Assembly: GCA_027484605.1 (NCBI GenBank)
Contig: JAIXSR010000005.1
Location: 88,853 to 152,852, forward strand
Reading direction: 5' to 3'
Length of the DNA: 64,000 bases
Origin: Hyphomicrobiales bacterium
GTDB taxonomy: Bacteria > Pseudomonadota > Alphaproteobacteria > Rhizobiales > Beijerinckiaceae
Positions 17,190 through 25,313 of this stretch are shown here, in pieces; position 1 is the stretch's first letter; each line of letters starts with the position of its first letter. Under the pieces are notes generated by a model, which ran no database searches, was not told where the DNA came from, and was given only the letters and a program-made list of their open reading frames with translations. The translations under genes were made by a program, and so were the position numbers.

Positions 17190-17939
17190 ATGAACGAGAA
17201 GACAAATTCTCAGGACGAGGTCCGCGGAACGCCGGGGTTCCTGCCGCTCTACCGGCAGGTCAAGTCCCTGCTGGTGCGCCGCATCTCCGAGCGCTTCTGG
17301 CAGCCGGGCGAAATCCTCCCGTCGGAGATTCAGATCGCGGCCGAGCTGGGCGTCAGCCAGGGCACCGTCCGCAAGGCGCTGGACGAAATGACCGCCGAAC
17401 GGCTTCTCGTGCGCCGGCAGGGGCGCGGCACCTTTGTGGCGCGGCATGACGAGAGCCGCATCCTGTTCCAGTTCTTCAAGATCGTGCCGGAAACCGGCGT
17501 ACCGATCTTTCCCGAAAGCCATCTGCGCCGTGTCGAGACCGCCAAGGCGAGCCCCGAGGAAGTGGCGCGGCTGGCGCTCCGGCCCGGCGACAGCGTGATC
17601 CGGATCGCGCGGGTCCGCTCGCTCAATGGCCGGCCGACCATTTCCGAATACCTGGCACTGCCCGTCGATCGGTTCCCCGGCCTCGCGAAGGAGGCCGACA
17701 TTCCCAACAATCTCTACGATCATTTCGCCTCGGAATACGGCATCACGATCGCCGGCGGCGATGAATCGCTCCGCGCCATGGCCGCACCGGCGGAGGATGC
17801 CGCGCTGCTCGGCATCGCGCCGGGAACGCCGATCCTCGCCATCGACCGGGTGGCGCTGGACCTTGATGGCAAGCCGGTGGAGTGGCGCTACTCGCTCTGC
17901 GATACGCGCCATTGCCATTATGTGAGCGGCCTCAGATAG
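17190..17939 (+). CDS. GntR family (HutC/UTRA type) transcriptional regulator
   Basis: A 249-residue regulator. A winged helix-turn-helix occupies about residues 12-80, with LPLYRQVKSLLVRRI, LPSEIQIAAELGVSQGTVRK and LLVRRQGRGTFVA. The C-terminal UTRA ligand-binding domain (about 95-245) ends with IDRVALDLDGKPVEWRYSLC. UTRA domains usually bind small sugars, organic acids or histidine intermediates, so sulfolactate or a relative is a plausible inducer. It is divergent from suyA with a palindrome in between, so it is most likely the operon's local regulator, probably a repressor. The ATG at 17190 is preferred over GTG at 17181. Its last eight bases overlap the convergent kinase gene. Confidence 0.9.
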   Translation: MNEKTNSQDEVRGTPGFLPLYRQVKSLLVRRISERFWQPGEILPSEIQIAAELGVSQGTVRKALDEMTAERLLVRRQGRGTFVARHDESRILFQFFKIVPETGVPIFPESHLRRVETAKASPEEVARLALRPGDSVIRIARVRSLNGRPTISEYLALPVDRFPGLAKEADIPNNLYDHFASEYGITIAGGDESLRAMAAPAEDAALLGIAPGTPILAIDRVALDLDGKPVEWRYSLCDTRHCHYVSGLR

Positions 17940-18849
17940 AAACGAGCCGCTTCGGTGGCGGCAGGCCGGACAGGGCCGCCTCCACCGCCGGCCGTTCCGG
18001 CGTGCCCGAGCTGCCGCCGGGCTTCAGGCATTTCAGCGCGGCGGTAACATTCGCCCATCGGATCGCGTCCAGAAGGCCGAGCCGCTCGGTGAGGGCCCAG
18101 GCGAAGGCGCCGTGCCAGACATCGCCGGCACCCAAGGTGTCGACGGCACGGATATCCAGCGAGGGCACATGCCAGAGCCCGTCCGGAAGCAAGGCGAGCA
18201 CGCCGTCGGCGCCATCCGTGACGGCGAGGAAACTCTCGCTTTCGCGCCGGATCGCCAGCAGGGCCTGGTGGAGATCGGGCAAGCCGGTGGTTTCCCGCAC
18301 CCCCACGGCCGAGAAGATCACATGGCTGGCCCGGGCGAGCAGGCTCCGGTCCCCCGGCGCGCGATCGCCGTCGAACACGGCGGGAAGGCCCGCCTCCCGT
18401 GCGAGATCGAACAGATGGCCGGCGCCGGTTTCCCAGCGTGTGTCGCCGAGCACCGCCGCCGTGCCGGGGGGCAGGGAGGCGGGCAGCCAGTCCGGGCGAT
18501 CGGGCATGGTCCGGTCGAGATAATTGACGATGGTCCGGTCTCCGCCCGGCTCGATGATGATGCTCGACCGCGAGGTCGAAATGCCCGGCATGGGTGGAGA
18601 GAGTGAATCGTCGATGCCGAATTCGGCGAGTTTCCGCCGCAGCAGACGGCCGGCTGCATCGTCGCCGATCCTTGCGACGAGCCGTGCCTGCGCTCCCAGA
18701 CGGGCAATGGCGAGGGCGGCATTGGCGGCATTGCCGCCCATCACGCTTTCCGCGCGGATGGCACGGTGCTTCTCGCCCGGCTTGAGGGCCACCGGAATGG
18801 TCATCACCTCGTCCAGCACGAGGATTCCGATGGTCATGATGCTGCGCAT
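17932..18849 (-). CDS. PfkB/ribokinase family sugar kinase, YihV (sulfofructose kinase)-like
   Basis: A 305-residue ATP-dependent sugar kinase. It has the substrate-side MGGNAANAALAIARLGAQ (about 37-54), the catalytic GAGD motif with Asp243 in DTLGAGDVWHGAF, and the ALKCLKPGGSSGTP end. Compared with E. coli sulfofructose kinase YihV as I remember it, the first 140 residues align without a gap, and Lys27, Asn109 and Arg138 fall at the same numbers; I recall these as YihV's sulfonate-binding residues. Blocks RTIVNY, DTRWETG and DGDRAPGD also match YihV in spacing. The ATG at 18849 has GAGGAAGGAA upstream. An ordinary fructose-type kinase role cannot be excluded. It is divergent from an ABC sugar-binding protein gene. 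Confidence 0.8.
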   Translation of the reverse strand: MRSIMTIGILVLDEVMTIPVALKPGEKHRAIRAESVMGGNAANAALAIARLGAQARLVARIGDDAAGRLLRRKLAEFGIDDSLSPPMPGISTSRSSIIIEPGGDRTIVNYLDRTMPDRPDWLPASLPPGTAAVLGDTRWETGAGHLFDLAREAGLPAVFDGDRAPGDRSLLARASHVIFSAVGVRETTGLPDLHQALLAIRRESESFLAVTDGADGVLALLPDGLWHVPSLDIRAVDTLGAGDVWHGAFAWALTERLGLLDAIRWANVTAALKCLKPGGSSGTPERPAVEAALSGLPPPKRLVSI

Positions 18850-18944
18850 GGCCGTTCCTTCCTCGATGGCCAGGATCCTGCTGCCGGGGCCGGCATTGAA
18901 CGGGCCCGGGAATCCTGCCATCACCCTTTCCGGGAGGTTGTGGC

Positions 18945-20252
18945 ATGCGGATCGGCGAAACGGAAGCATCGGCCAGCGCGGGTTTGCGACAGCGAACGGG
19001 TCTGCCCGCGCCGCTTCTGTTCGGCATCGGCCTCATCTGGCTGCTTGCGGCGGGCCCGGCTCTCGCCCAGACCAATCTCCGGATCTTTGCCGGGAATTTC
19101 CCGAAGATCGATGTCCTCCGGGCGCTGGCCAATGCCTATGGGCAGGGCCGCCCCGGGGTCAGCATCGAGATCGAGACCGGCGGGAGCACGCTGGAAGCCC
19201 AGCAGCAATCGCTCAACGCGCTGCTTTCCGCACGCGATGCCACGACCGATCTCGTGCTCATCGATGTGCTCCGGCCCGCGCAATGGACTCTGGGCCAGTG
19301 GCTGGAGCCCCTCGATGGCACGTTCGGAAATGACCGGGAGGCCTTCCTGAGCCGGCTGTTCCCGGCCTATCGGCAGGCGGCCCTGATCGGCGGGCGGTTG
19401 ATGGCCGTTCCCTATTCGGCCGATGCGCAGGCCCTGCTGGTCCGCACCGATCTCCTCGAGAAACAAGGCATTCCCGTTCCCGCCACACAGGCTGCGCTCC
19501 GCGAGGCGGCCACCCGAATCCTCACGGCGGAAAACCAGCCCTCGCTCCGCGGGATGGACCTGTCGGGCGCGCCGGTCGAAAGCAGCGTCTGCACCCTGGC
19601 CATGGCCCTCTGGGGCGTCGGCCATGACCTGCTGGAGGGCGGCAGGCCGATGCTGGCCAGCGACCAGGCGCGGCGCGGCCTTCAGGGATTGCAGGCGCTG
19701 AAGGATGCGAAGCTGCTGGCCGGCCCGCCGGGCGAAGGCCATCCCGAACGGGTGCGGCTGGCGATGCAGGGCGGCTCGCTCGTCTTCGGGCATGGCTGGA
19801 GCTATGCCTGGCAGCGCGTGCAGACGGATATCGGCAGCACCGTCGCGGGGAAGGTCCGGATGGTGCCGGTTCCGGGCGAAACGGAAGAGCGCGCCTCAAG
19901 CTGTGCCGGCGGCTGGATGATCGGCCTCACTGCCTTTTCCGGGCGCAAGGCCGAGGCGCAGACCTTCCTGCGCTATCTCGCCTCGCCCGAGGCCGCACGG
20001 CTTCAGGCCGAACTCGGTGATCTGCCGGCCCAGACCGGGCCCTATCAGGATGCCGCCATCGTGACGGCGCGGCCCTTCCTCGCCCAGATGGGGCCTGTCC
20101 TGGCCGTCGCCCGGCTGCGGCCGCAAAGCGCCCGCTATGCCGAGGTGTCCGAGATCCTCCGCAGCAATCTCTCGGCCTTCCTGGTGGGGTCTAAGACCGC
20201 CGAGGCGGCCCTGCAGGACATGCAGGCCCGGCTCTCGCTGATCTTCCGGTAA
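18945..20252 (+). CDS. ABC transporter extracellular sugar-binding protein (family 1), orphan
   Basis: A 435-residue periplasmic solute-binding protein. A long N-region and a hydrophobic stretch lead to a signal peptidase site near residue 42 (GPALAQ). The mature part reads as a family 1 binding protein: TNLRIFAGNFPKIDVLRALA, DLVLIDVLRPAQWTLGQWLEPLD, a VPYSADAQALLVRTDLLEKQGIPVP block and a late SCAGGWMIGLTAFSGRKAEA segment. No permease or ATPase gene is beside it. The ATG has GGGAGG nine bases upstream. It is divergent from the YihV-like kinase gene (95 bp), which suggests a sugar or sulfosugar ligand, by position only. Confidence 0.85.
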   Translation: MRIGETEASASAGLRQRTGLPAPLLFGIGLIWLLAAGPALAQTNLRIFAGNFPKIDVLRALANAYGQGRPGVSIEIETGGSTLEAQQQSLNALLSARDATTDLVLIDVLRPAQWTLGQWLEPLDGTFGNDREAFLSRLFPAYRQAALIGGRLMAVPYSADAQALLVRTDLLEKQGIPVPATQAALREAATRILTAENQPSLRGMDLSGAPVESSVCTLAMALWGVGHDLLEGGRPMLASDQARRGLQGLQALKDAKLLAGPPGEGHPERVRLAMQGGSLVFGHGWSYAWQRVQTDIGSTVAGKVRMVPVPGETEERASSCAGGWMIGLTAFSGRKAEAQTFLRYLASPEAARLQAELGDLPAQTGPYQDAAIVTARPFLAQMGPVLAVARLRPQSARYAEVSEILRSNLSAFLVGSKTAEAALQDMQARLSLIFR

Positions 20253-20270
20253 TCCGTTCCGCCGGGCCGC

Positions 20271-21050
20271 TCAACGCTGCGGGCGATAGGGCGCGAACCA
20301 GCCAAGGCCGGCCTCGGTGCCGTTGGCCGGGCGGTATTCGCACCCGATGAAGCCGGCATAACCCAGCCGGTCCAGCTCCGCGAAGATGGCGGCATCGTTG
20401 AGCTCGCCGCTGCCCGGTTCGTTGCGCAGCGGGATGCTGGCGGTCTGGATATGGCCGATGATCGGGAACATGTCCCGCAGGCGCATGAGGATGTCGCCAT
20501 GCAGGATCTGGCAATGGTAGATGTCGAATTGCAGCTTGACGTTCGGCAGGCCGAGCCGGCGGATCATCGCGGCGGCACGGCCGAAATCGTCGAGCAGGTA
20601 GCCCGGCACATCCCGCCGGTTGAGCGGCTCCAGCAGGACATCGATCCCCATCGGCGCGAAGAAGGCGGAAGCCTCGCGGATGCCCGCCTCGTAGCGCGCC
20701 TGCGCGGCGGCGTCATCCGGCGCGGCAAGGCCGGCCATCATGTGGACGCGGCGCACGCCGGTCGCCTCGGCATAGGTCCGCGCGGTGGCGAGCCCCTGGC
20801 GGAATTCGGCCTCGCGGCCCGGCAGGGCGGCAATGCCGCGCTCGCCGCCCGCCCAGTCGCCCGGCGGCAGGTTGAACAGGGCCAGCGCCAGACCATGCCG
20901 GCGCAGCTGCTCCGCCACGGCTTCGGCCGGGAATTCATAGGGGAAGAGGAACTCGACGGCCTCGAACCCCGCTGCCGCCGCGCGGGCGAAGCGTTCGAGG
21001 AACGGCACCTCGTTGAACATCATGGTGAGGTTGGCGGCAAAGCGCGGCAT
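20271..21050 (-). CDS. Hydroxypyruvate isomerase family protein (Hyi/OtnI-like)
   Basis: A 259-residue TIM-barrel sugar isomerase. The family start PRFAANLTMMFNEVPFLERF is present, as are EAVEFLFPYEF, VLLEPLNRRDVPGY with the metal-binding glutamate, QFDIYHCQILHGD, GHIQTA and the late FIGCEYRP. Members isomerise hydroxypyruvate with tartronate semialdehyde, or 2-oxo-tetronates. GGAAGGAGA precedes the ATG. It converges on the ABC binding-protein gene and is divergent from the ThDP enzyme gene 102 bp away. In glyoxylate pathways Hyi pairs with glyoxylate carboligase; the adjacent ThDP enzyme keeps the glutamate that carboligase lacks, so a classic gcl-hyi pair is unlikely. Confidence 0.87.
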   Translation of the reverse strand: MPRFAANLTMMFNEVPFLERFARAAAAGFEAVEFLFPYEFPAEAVAEQLRRHGLALALFNLPPGDWAGGERGIAALPGREAEFRQGLATARTYAEATGVRRVHMMAGLAAPDDAAAQARYEAGIREASAFFAPMGIDVLLEPLNRRDVPGYLLDDFGRAAAMIRRLGLPNVKLQFDIYHCQILHGDILMRLRDMFPIIGHIQTASIPLRNEPGSGELNDAAIFAELDRLGYAGFIGCEYRPANGTEAGLGWFAPYRPQR

Positions 21051-21093
21051 GGGAATCTCCTTCCGCCCTGTTTTCCCGCGCCGGACGCGTTCA

Positions 21094-21103
21094 CGCAATT
21101 GCG
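21094..21103. promoter_or_regulatory. Palindrome CGCAATTGCG in the hyi/ThDP divergent region
   Basis: A perfect 10-bp palindrome lies between two divergent starts at 21050 and 21153, embedded in TTCACGCAATTGCGAAA, where the flanks are partly symmetric. It is a candidate operator for both genes. No regulator gene is adjacent. Confidence 0.3.
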
Positions 21104-21152
21104 AAATGCGGGTGATACCGGCATCAGGCAAGGAGAAGGCAGGGAGAATGCC

Positions 21153-22781
21153 ATGCCGTCCGGAGCCGATATCCTTGCCACCCGCCTTGCCCGGCAGGGC
21201 TGCCGCGTCGCCTTCGGCATGCCCGGCGGCGAGGTGCTGGCGCTGGTCGAGGGGCTGGAGACGGCCGGCATCCGTTTCGTGCTGACCAAGCACGAGAATG
21301 CCGCCGGCTTCATGGCCGAGGGTTTCTGGCATCGCCAGAGCCTGGCCGATCCTGCCGCGCCGATGGCGCCGGGTATCCTGGTGGCGACGCTCGGCCCGGG
21401 CGCGGCCAATGCGGTCAATGTCGTTGCCAATGCGCTGCAGGACCGGGTGCCGCTGATCGTGCTCACCGGCCGGGTGGATGCGGCGGAAGCCGAGAGCTAC
21501 ACCCATCAGGTCTTCGACCATCAGGCCCTGTTCCGGCCGATCACCAAGGCCAGCCTTTCGGCCAGCCGCGGCGCCGTGCATCGCGTCATCGACCGGGCCG
21601 TGCAGATCGCGACGAGCGGCCAGCCCGGGCCGGTCCATGTCGATGTGCCGATCTCGGTTGCCGAAGGCGAGGAGCCCGCCGATGCCTTCCTTCGCGCCGC
21701 CGCGGCGCCCGGCCTCCCGGGGCCGGCCGATCTGGTGCAGGCCCGGGCGCTGCTTGCCGCGGCCCGCAAGCCCGTGGTTGTGGCCGGCGTGGATGCCGTG
21801 AACCACCATGCCGGCGCGGCGCTCCGCGCCTTCATCGAGGCGCTGGGCGCCCCGCTTATCACCAGCTACAAGGCCAAGGGGCTGGTGGATGAGCGGCACC
21901 CGCTGGTGCTCGGCGGCGCCGGTCTGTCGCCCAAGGCCGACCGGATCCTGCTGCCGGCTCTGGCCGAGGCGGATTGCGTGCTCCTCGCCGGCTATGATCC
22001 GATCGAGATGCGCATCAACTGGCGCGATCCGTTTCCGCCCGGCGTTCCGGTGATCGACATTACCGCCACCGTGTCGCAGCACCAGATGCATCGCGCCGAT
22101 CTCGCGCTTGTTGGCGATGTCGGCCTGATCCTGGCGGCGCTTACGCCGGAAACCGTTGCGGACCGCCAAACCGGGTCAGCCCGGGCGGCGGCGCTGCGAC
22201 AGACCCTGGCCGAAGCCTTTCCCGATGCCCCCGATTGGGGGCCGCATGCGGTTTTCCACACGGTCCGGACGCTTGCGCCGGAGACCGCCCTCGCCAGTGC
22301 GGATTCAGGCGCGCACCGGATCCTGCTCAGCCAGATCTGGGCCTGCCATGCCCCGCGGGATCTCGTGCAATCCTCGGCGCTCTGCACGATGGGCTGCGCC
22401 CTGCCGCTCGCGCTCGGCATGCAGATGGCCGAGCCGGACCGACCGGTCATCGCCTTTGTCGGCGATGCCGGGCTTGAAATGGGCATCGGCGAACTCGCCA
22501 CCGCGCGGGATCTCGGCCTGCCGGTCATCGTGGTCGTGCTGCAGGACGAACGGCTTGCACTGATCGACCTCAAGCAGCGCGCCTCGGGGCGGAAGGAGGC
22601 CGGCGTCCGGTTCGGCGCTACCGATTTCGCCGCCGTCGCCGAAGCGTTTGGCGGGGTCGGTGTCACAGTCGAATCCCGTGATGCCCTTGCCGCCGCCTTT
22701 TCCGCCGCCCTGGTGCGGCGCGACCGCTTCAGCCTCATTGCTGCCCGCATTGCGCCGGATGCTTATCAGGGAGCCTTCTGA
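21153..22781 (+). CDS. Thiamine diphosphate-dependent enzyme, acetolactate synthase large-subunit family
   Basis: A 542-residue protein with the three domains of ThDP decarboxylases and carboligases. The N-terminal domain has VAFGMPGGEVLALVEGL and the cofactor-activating glutamate in TKHENAAGFMAEG (about Glu50), then LGPGAANAVNVVANAL. The C-terminal ThDP domain has SALCTMGCALPLALGMQMA. The usual GDG-x25-NN motif is altered to GDA (VGDAGLEMGIGEL) and QDE (VVLQDERLALIDLKQR). Such variants occur in uncharacterised ALS-like proteins, so true acetolactate synthase is doubtful. No small regulatory subunit is near. The ATG has GGGAGAA upstream. The stop is followed one base later by the OpgC-like gene, so the two are probably co-transcribed. 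Confidence 0.85.
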   Translation: MPSGADILATRLARQGCRVAFGMPGGEVLALVEGLETAGIRFVLTKHENAAGFMAEGFWHRQSLADPAAPMAPGILVATLGPGAANAVNVVANALQDRVPLIVLTGRVDAAEAESYTHQVFDHQALFRPITKASLSASRGAVHRVIDRAVQIATSGQPGPVHVDVPISVAEGEEPADAFLRAAAAPGLPGPADLVQARALLAAARKPVVVAGVDAVNHHAGAALRAFIEALGAPLITSYKAKGLVDERHPLVLGGAGLSPKADRILLPALAEADCVLLAGYDPIEMRINWRDPFPPGVPVIDITATVSQHQMHRADLALVGDVGLILAALTPETVADRQTGSARAAALRQTLAEAFPDAPDWGPHAVFHTVRTLAPETALASADSGAHRILLSQIWACHAPRDLVQSSALCTMGCALPLALGMQMAEPDRPVIAFVGDAGLEMGIGELATARDLGLPVIVVVLQDERLALIDLKQRASGRKEAGVRFGATDFAAVAEAFGGVGVTVESRDALAAAFSAALVRRDRFSLIAARIAPDAYQGAF

Positions 22782-22782
22782 G

Positions 22783-23961
22783 ATGACCGCCCTGATCCCC
22801 AAGCCCGGCCAGCGTGATGTCCGCCTCGATTTCTTCCGGGGGCTGGCGATGTTCATCATCTTCATCGCGCATCTCCCCGGCAATTCGTGGTTCCTCTTCA
22901 TTCCCGCGCGGTTCGGTTTTTCCTCGGCCGGCGAGCTTTTCGTCTTCTGCTCGGGCCTGGCCTCGGCCTATGCATTCGGGCGGGTTTTCGAACGGAAGGG
23001 CACGCTGGCCGGGCTGCAGCGCGTCGCCTTCCGGATCTGGCAGGTCTATTGGGCGCATATCGGGCTGGCGCTCGTGATGATCACGCTCAGCCTCGCCGCC
23101 GCGCGGCTGACCGGCATCGACTATGCCCGCCAGCTCGGGCTGGACTGGTTCCTCGCCGAGCCCGCCGATGGCCTGCTGAACCTTGTCGCCCTCGGCTTCA
23201 CACCGGCCTTCCTCGATATCCTGCCGATGTATCTCGTCCTGCTGGCCATGCTGCCGGCCATGGCCCTGCTCGGCCGCGTCTCGCGCTGGCTGCCACTCGG
23301 CGTGATGGCCGGCCTCTGGCTGATCGTGCAGGCAACCGGCTTCAACCTGCCGGGTGGGCAGGCGCCGGGCATGGTCTGGTTCTTCAACCCCTTTGCCTGG
23401 CAGGCGGTGTTCTTCACCGGTTTCGCCTTCGGCATGGGCTGGCTCAAGGCGCCGGCCCTTGTCCGGGGCTGGCTTTTCTGGGCCTGCCTCGCCTTCCTGA
23501 TCCTGTCGGTGCCGGTGAATTTCTGGGCCTTCACGGAGAATGTCGGCGTGCTTGGCGCGATCCATGATGCGCTCGTGCCGCCGGACGGGAAGACCAACCT
23601 CGTCCTGCCGCTCTATCTCCATTTCCTCGCCAGTGCCTATGTGGCGCTGGTGCTGGTCGAGCCCTATCGCGACCGGCTGCATCTCGCCGCGCCGGTCGTG
23701 CTGGTCGGGCAGCAGGCGCTGGCGACCTTCATGGCCGGCATCGTGCTCGCCTGGATGGGCGGCATGGTGCTCGACGCGACCGGGCGCGGCGCTGTTCCGA
23801 TGGCCATGGTCAATCTCGCCGGCATTGCGGGGCTGATCCTCGTGGCGGCGCTCGCGCGGCGCTACAAGGGGGGCGAGGGTAAGGCCACGACGAAGACCGC
23901 CGAACGGAACGAGGCTGCCCGGCCGGGGCAGCCCGCTGCCTATCCGCAACCGGCGGAGTGA
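22783..23961 (+). CDS. OpgC-domain membrane acyltransferase-like protein
   Basis: A 392-residue integral membrane protein with about ten helices. It begins with RDVRLDFFRGLAMFIIFIAHLPGNSW, the OpgC-type opening, followed by FSSAGELFVFCSGLASAYAFG and a GLQRVAFRIWQVYWAHIG segment. OpgC succinylates osmoregulated periplasmic glucans; related membrane acyltransferases modify other envelope glycans. The end is a charged cytoplasmic tail rich in Lys, Glu and Thr. Its ATG lies one base after the stop of the ThDP gene, so it is in the same transcript, though the functional link is obscure. It converges on the YedE-like gene with a three-base gap. Confidence 0.83.
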   Translation: MTALIPKPGQRDVRLDFFRGLAMFIIFIAHLPGNSWFLFIPARFGFSSAGELFVFCSGLASAYAFGRVFERKGTLAGLQRVAFRIWQVYWAHIGLALVMITLSLAAARLTGIDYARQLGLDWFLAEPADGLLNLVALGFTPAFLDILPMYLVLLAMLPAMALLGRVSRWLPLGVMAGLWLIVQATGFNLPGGQAPGMVWFFNPFAWQAVFFTGFAFGMGWLKAPALVRGWLFWACLAFLILSVPVNFWAFTENVGVLGAIHDALVPPDGKTNLVLPLYLHFLASAYVALVLVEPYRDRLHLAAPVVLVGQQALATFMAGIVLAWMGGMVLDATGRGAVPMAMVNLAGIAGLILVAALARRYKGGEGKATTKTAERNEAARPGQPAAYPQPAE

Positions 23962-23964
23962 CCG

Positions 23965-25143
23965 TCAGTCCAGACGGAAAAGCGGCCGCAGATGCGTGCC
24001 GACCAGGTTCCCGGCAAAGGCGAAGACGAGCCAGACCCAGCCATGCAGGCTGCCGGAGGCGATGCCGGAAAAGAACGCTCCGATATTGCAGCCCGTGCCG
24101 AGCCGCGCGCCGATGCCCAGCAGCAGACCTCCGATCATGGCTGCGGCCAGCGAGCGGGCGGGAATCGACAGGACAGGGCGGAACTTGCCGGCGAGCATCG
24201 CGGCGACCATGGCCCCGAGGATCAACCCGAAATCCATGACGGAGACCGGATCGGCGAAGACCGAGGCCGAGAGGGCCGCTTCCTGCCCCTGCCAATAGGG
24301 CCAGCTCGCCGGGACAAACCCGATCATCCCGGCCAGCTTCGATCCCCATAGCGCGAAGGCGCTGGTGATGCCCCAGGGCCAGCCCCAGGTGAGGAGCACG
24401 AGGATATTGACCAGCGCCAGCGCGAGGGCGCCGGCCAGGAGCGACCAGGGTCCGGCCAGCCATTGCGTCGCCGGGGCGGTAATCGGCGCGGCCGCGCCAT
24501 GGCGGCTGATCTCGGCCCTGCGGACCAGCAGGAACAGGCCCGCCAGCAGGCCGAGGACCAGCGCAAGGCCTGGCCAGGCGCCGAATGTGCCGATGACGGA
24601 AACCGGCGGCAGCGCGGGCCAGCTCATCCAGCTGCCGGAGAAGGCCGTTGCAAGGGTGCTGCCGAGGATGAAGAAGGCGAGGGTGAGGATCATCCGGGTC
24701 GAGCCGCCGCCGATGGTGAAGAGCGTGCCCGAGCCGCATCCGCCACCGAGCTGCATCCCGATGCCGAAAAGGAAGGCGCCGGTGACGAGCGCCAGCCCGA
24801 CGGGGAAGACGAATCCGCCGACCGGGCGGCCGAAGGCGGTGCCGGCCCCGATCAGCGGGAAGAAGATCAGGCAGGTCACCGCCAGCATGAGGAGCTGCGC
24901 GCGAAGGCCGGCGCTCTGGCGGGTCAGGATGAAGCGCCGCCAGGCAGCGGTGAAGCCGAAGCTGGCGTGATAGAGCGCCAGCCCGGCGAAGAGGCCGATC
25001 GCGACCATTGCCGCGCCCAGCCCGCCGCCATGCCTGGCAGCCAGCGCAACCAGCGCGATGACGGGGAGAATCACGAGAAGGGCCTGCCGGATGTTCCGGC
25101 TGGCCGGCAAGGCAAAGGCGGTCGAGGCCATGACATGCTCCAT
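23965..25143 (-). CDS. YeeE/YedE (TsuA-type) sulfur-compound transporter
   Basis: A 392-residue membrane protein with roughly ten helices in two related halves. Each half holds one conserved cysteine loop: FGIGMQLGGGCGSGTLF and LGIGARLGTGCNIGAF. In the thiosulfate importer TsuA (YeeE) such cysteines line the path of the substrate. The start is the ATG at 25143, with GGAGG and AGAGAA upstream; the longer frame reading to 25569 is not credible. A TusA-like gene lies one gene further along (26700-26924), as in tsuA-tsuB pairs, though here not adjacent. Thiosulfate or another persulfide-forming anion is the likely substrate. Confidence 0.88.
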   Translation of the reverse strand: MEHVMASTAFALPASRNIRQALLVILPVIALVALAARHGGGLGAAMVAIGLFAGLALYHASFGFTAAWRRFILTRQSAGLRAQLLMLAVTCLIFFPLIGAGTAFGRPVGGFVFPVGLALVTGAFLFGIGMQLGGGCGSGTLFTIGGGSTRMILTLAFFILGSTLATAFSGSWMSWPALPPVSVIGTFGAWPGLALVLGLLAGLFLLVRRAEISRHGAAAPITAPATQWLAGPWSLLAGALALALVNILVLLTWGWPWGITSAFALWGSKLAGMIGFVPASWPYWQGQEAALSASVFADPVSVMDFGLILGAMVAAMLAGKFRPVLSIPARSLAAAMIGGLLLGIGARLGTGCNIGAFFSGIASGSLHGWVWLVFAFAGNLVGTHLRPLFRLD

Positions 25144-25184
25144 TTCGTTCTCTTTAGCCTCCGATTTGTTCTTTGAGAAGGATT

Positions 25185-25212
25185 TTTGTGATTCTTTCGT
25201 GCCCCTCACAAA
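25185..25212. repeat. Inverted repeat TTTGTGA-N14-TCACAAA
   Basis: Two perfect 7-bp arms separated by 14 bp lie in the 170-bp divergent region between the YedE-like and TTC38-like genes. The half-site resembles a CRP/FNR-family half-site, but the spacing is too long for that dimer. It could be a regulator site or a weak hairpin. Confidence 0.3.
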
Positions 25213-25313
25213 GCCTTGATCCAGCCGCGAGCGCTTGTGTGAAGCGTGCCTGCATCCCGACAGGCATGGTGTCCGGGCGAGGGCATGCGCCCTCCGGAAG
25301 CGGGGAGAAAACC

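Noticed and set aside
18850..18944. A second copy of the GTCTT-N4-AAGAC operator between the kinase and the sugar-binding protein
   Set aside because: I read the 95-bp region and found no such repeat, so shared control by the suy regulator is not supported here.
21153..22781. Glyoxylate carboligase, suggested by the neighbouring hydroxypyruvate isomerase
   Set aside because: Carboligase lacks the activating glutamate, which is present here (HENAAG), and the other genes of the glycerate pathway are absent.
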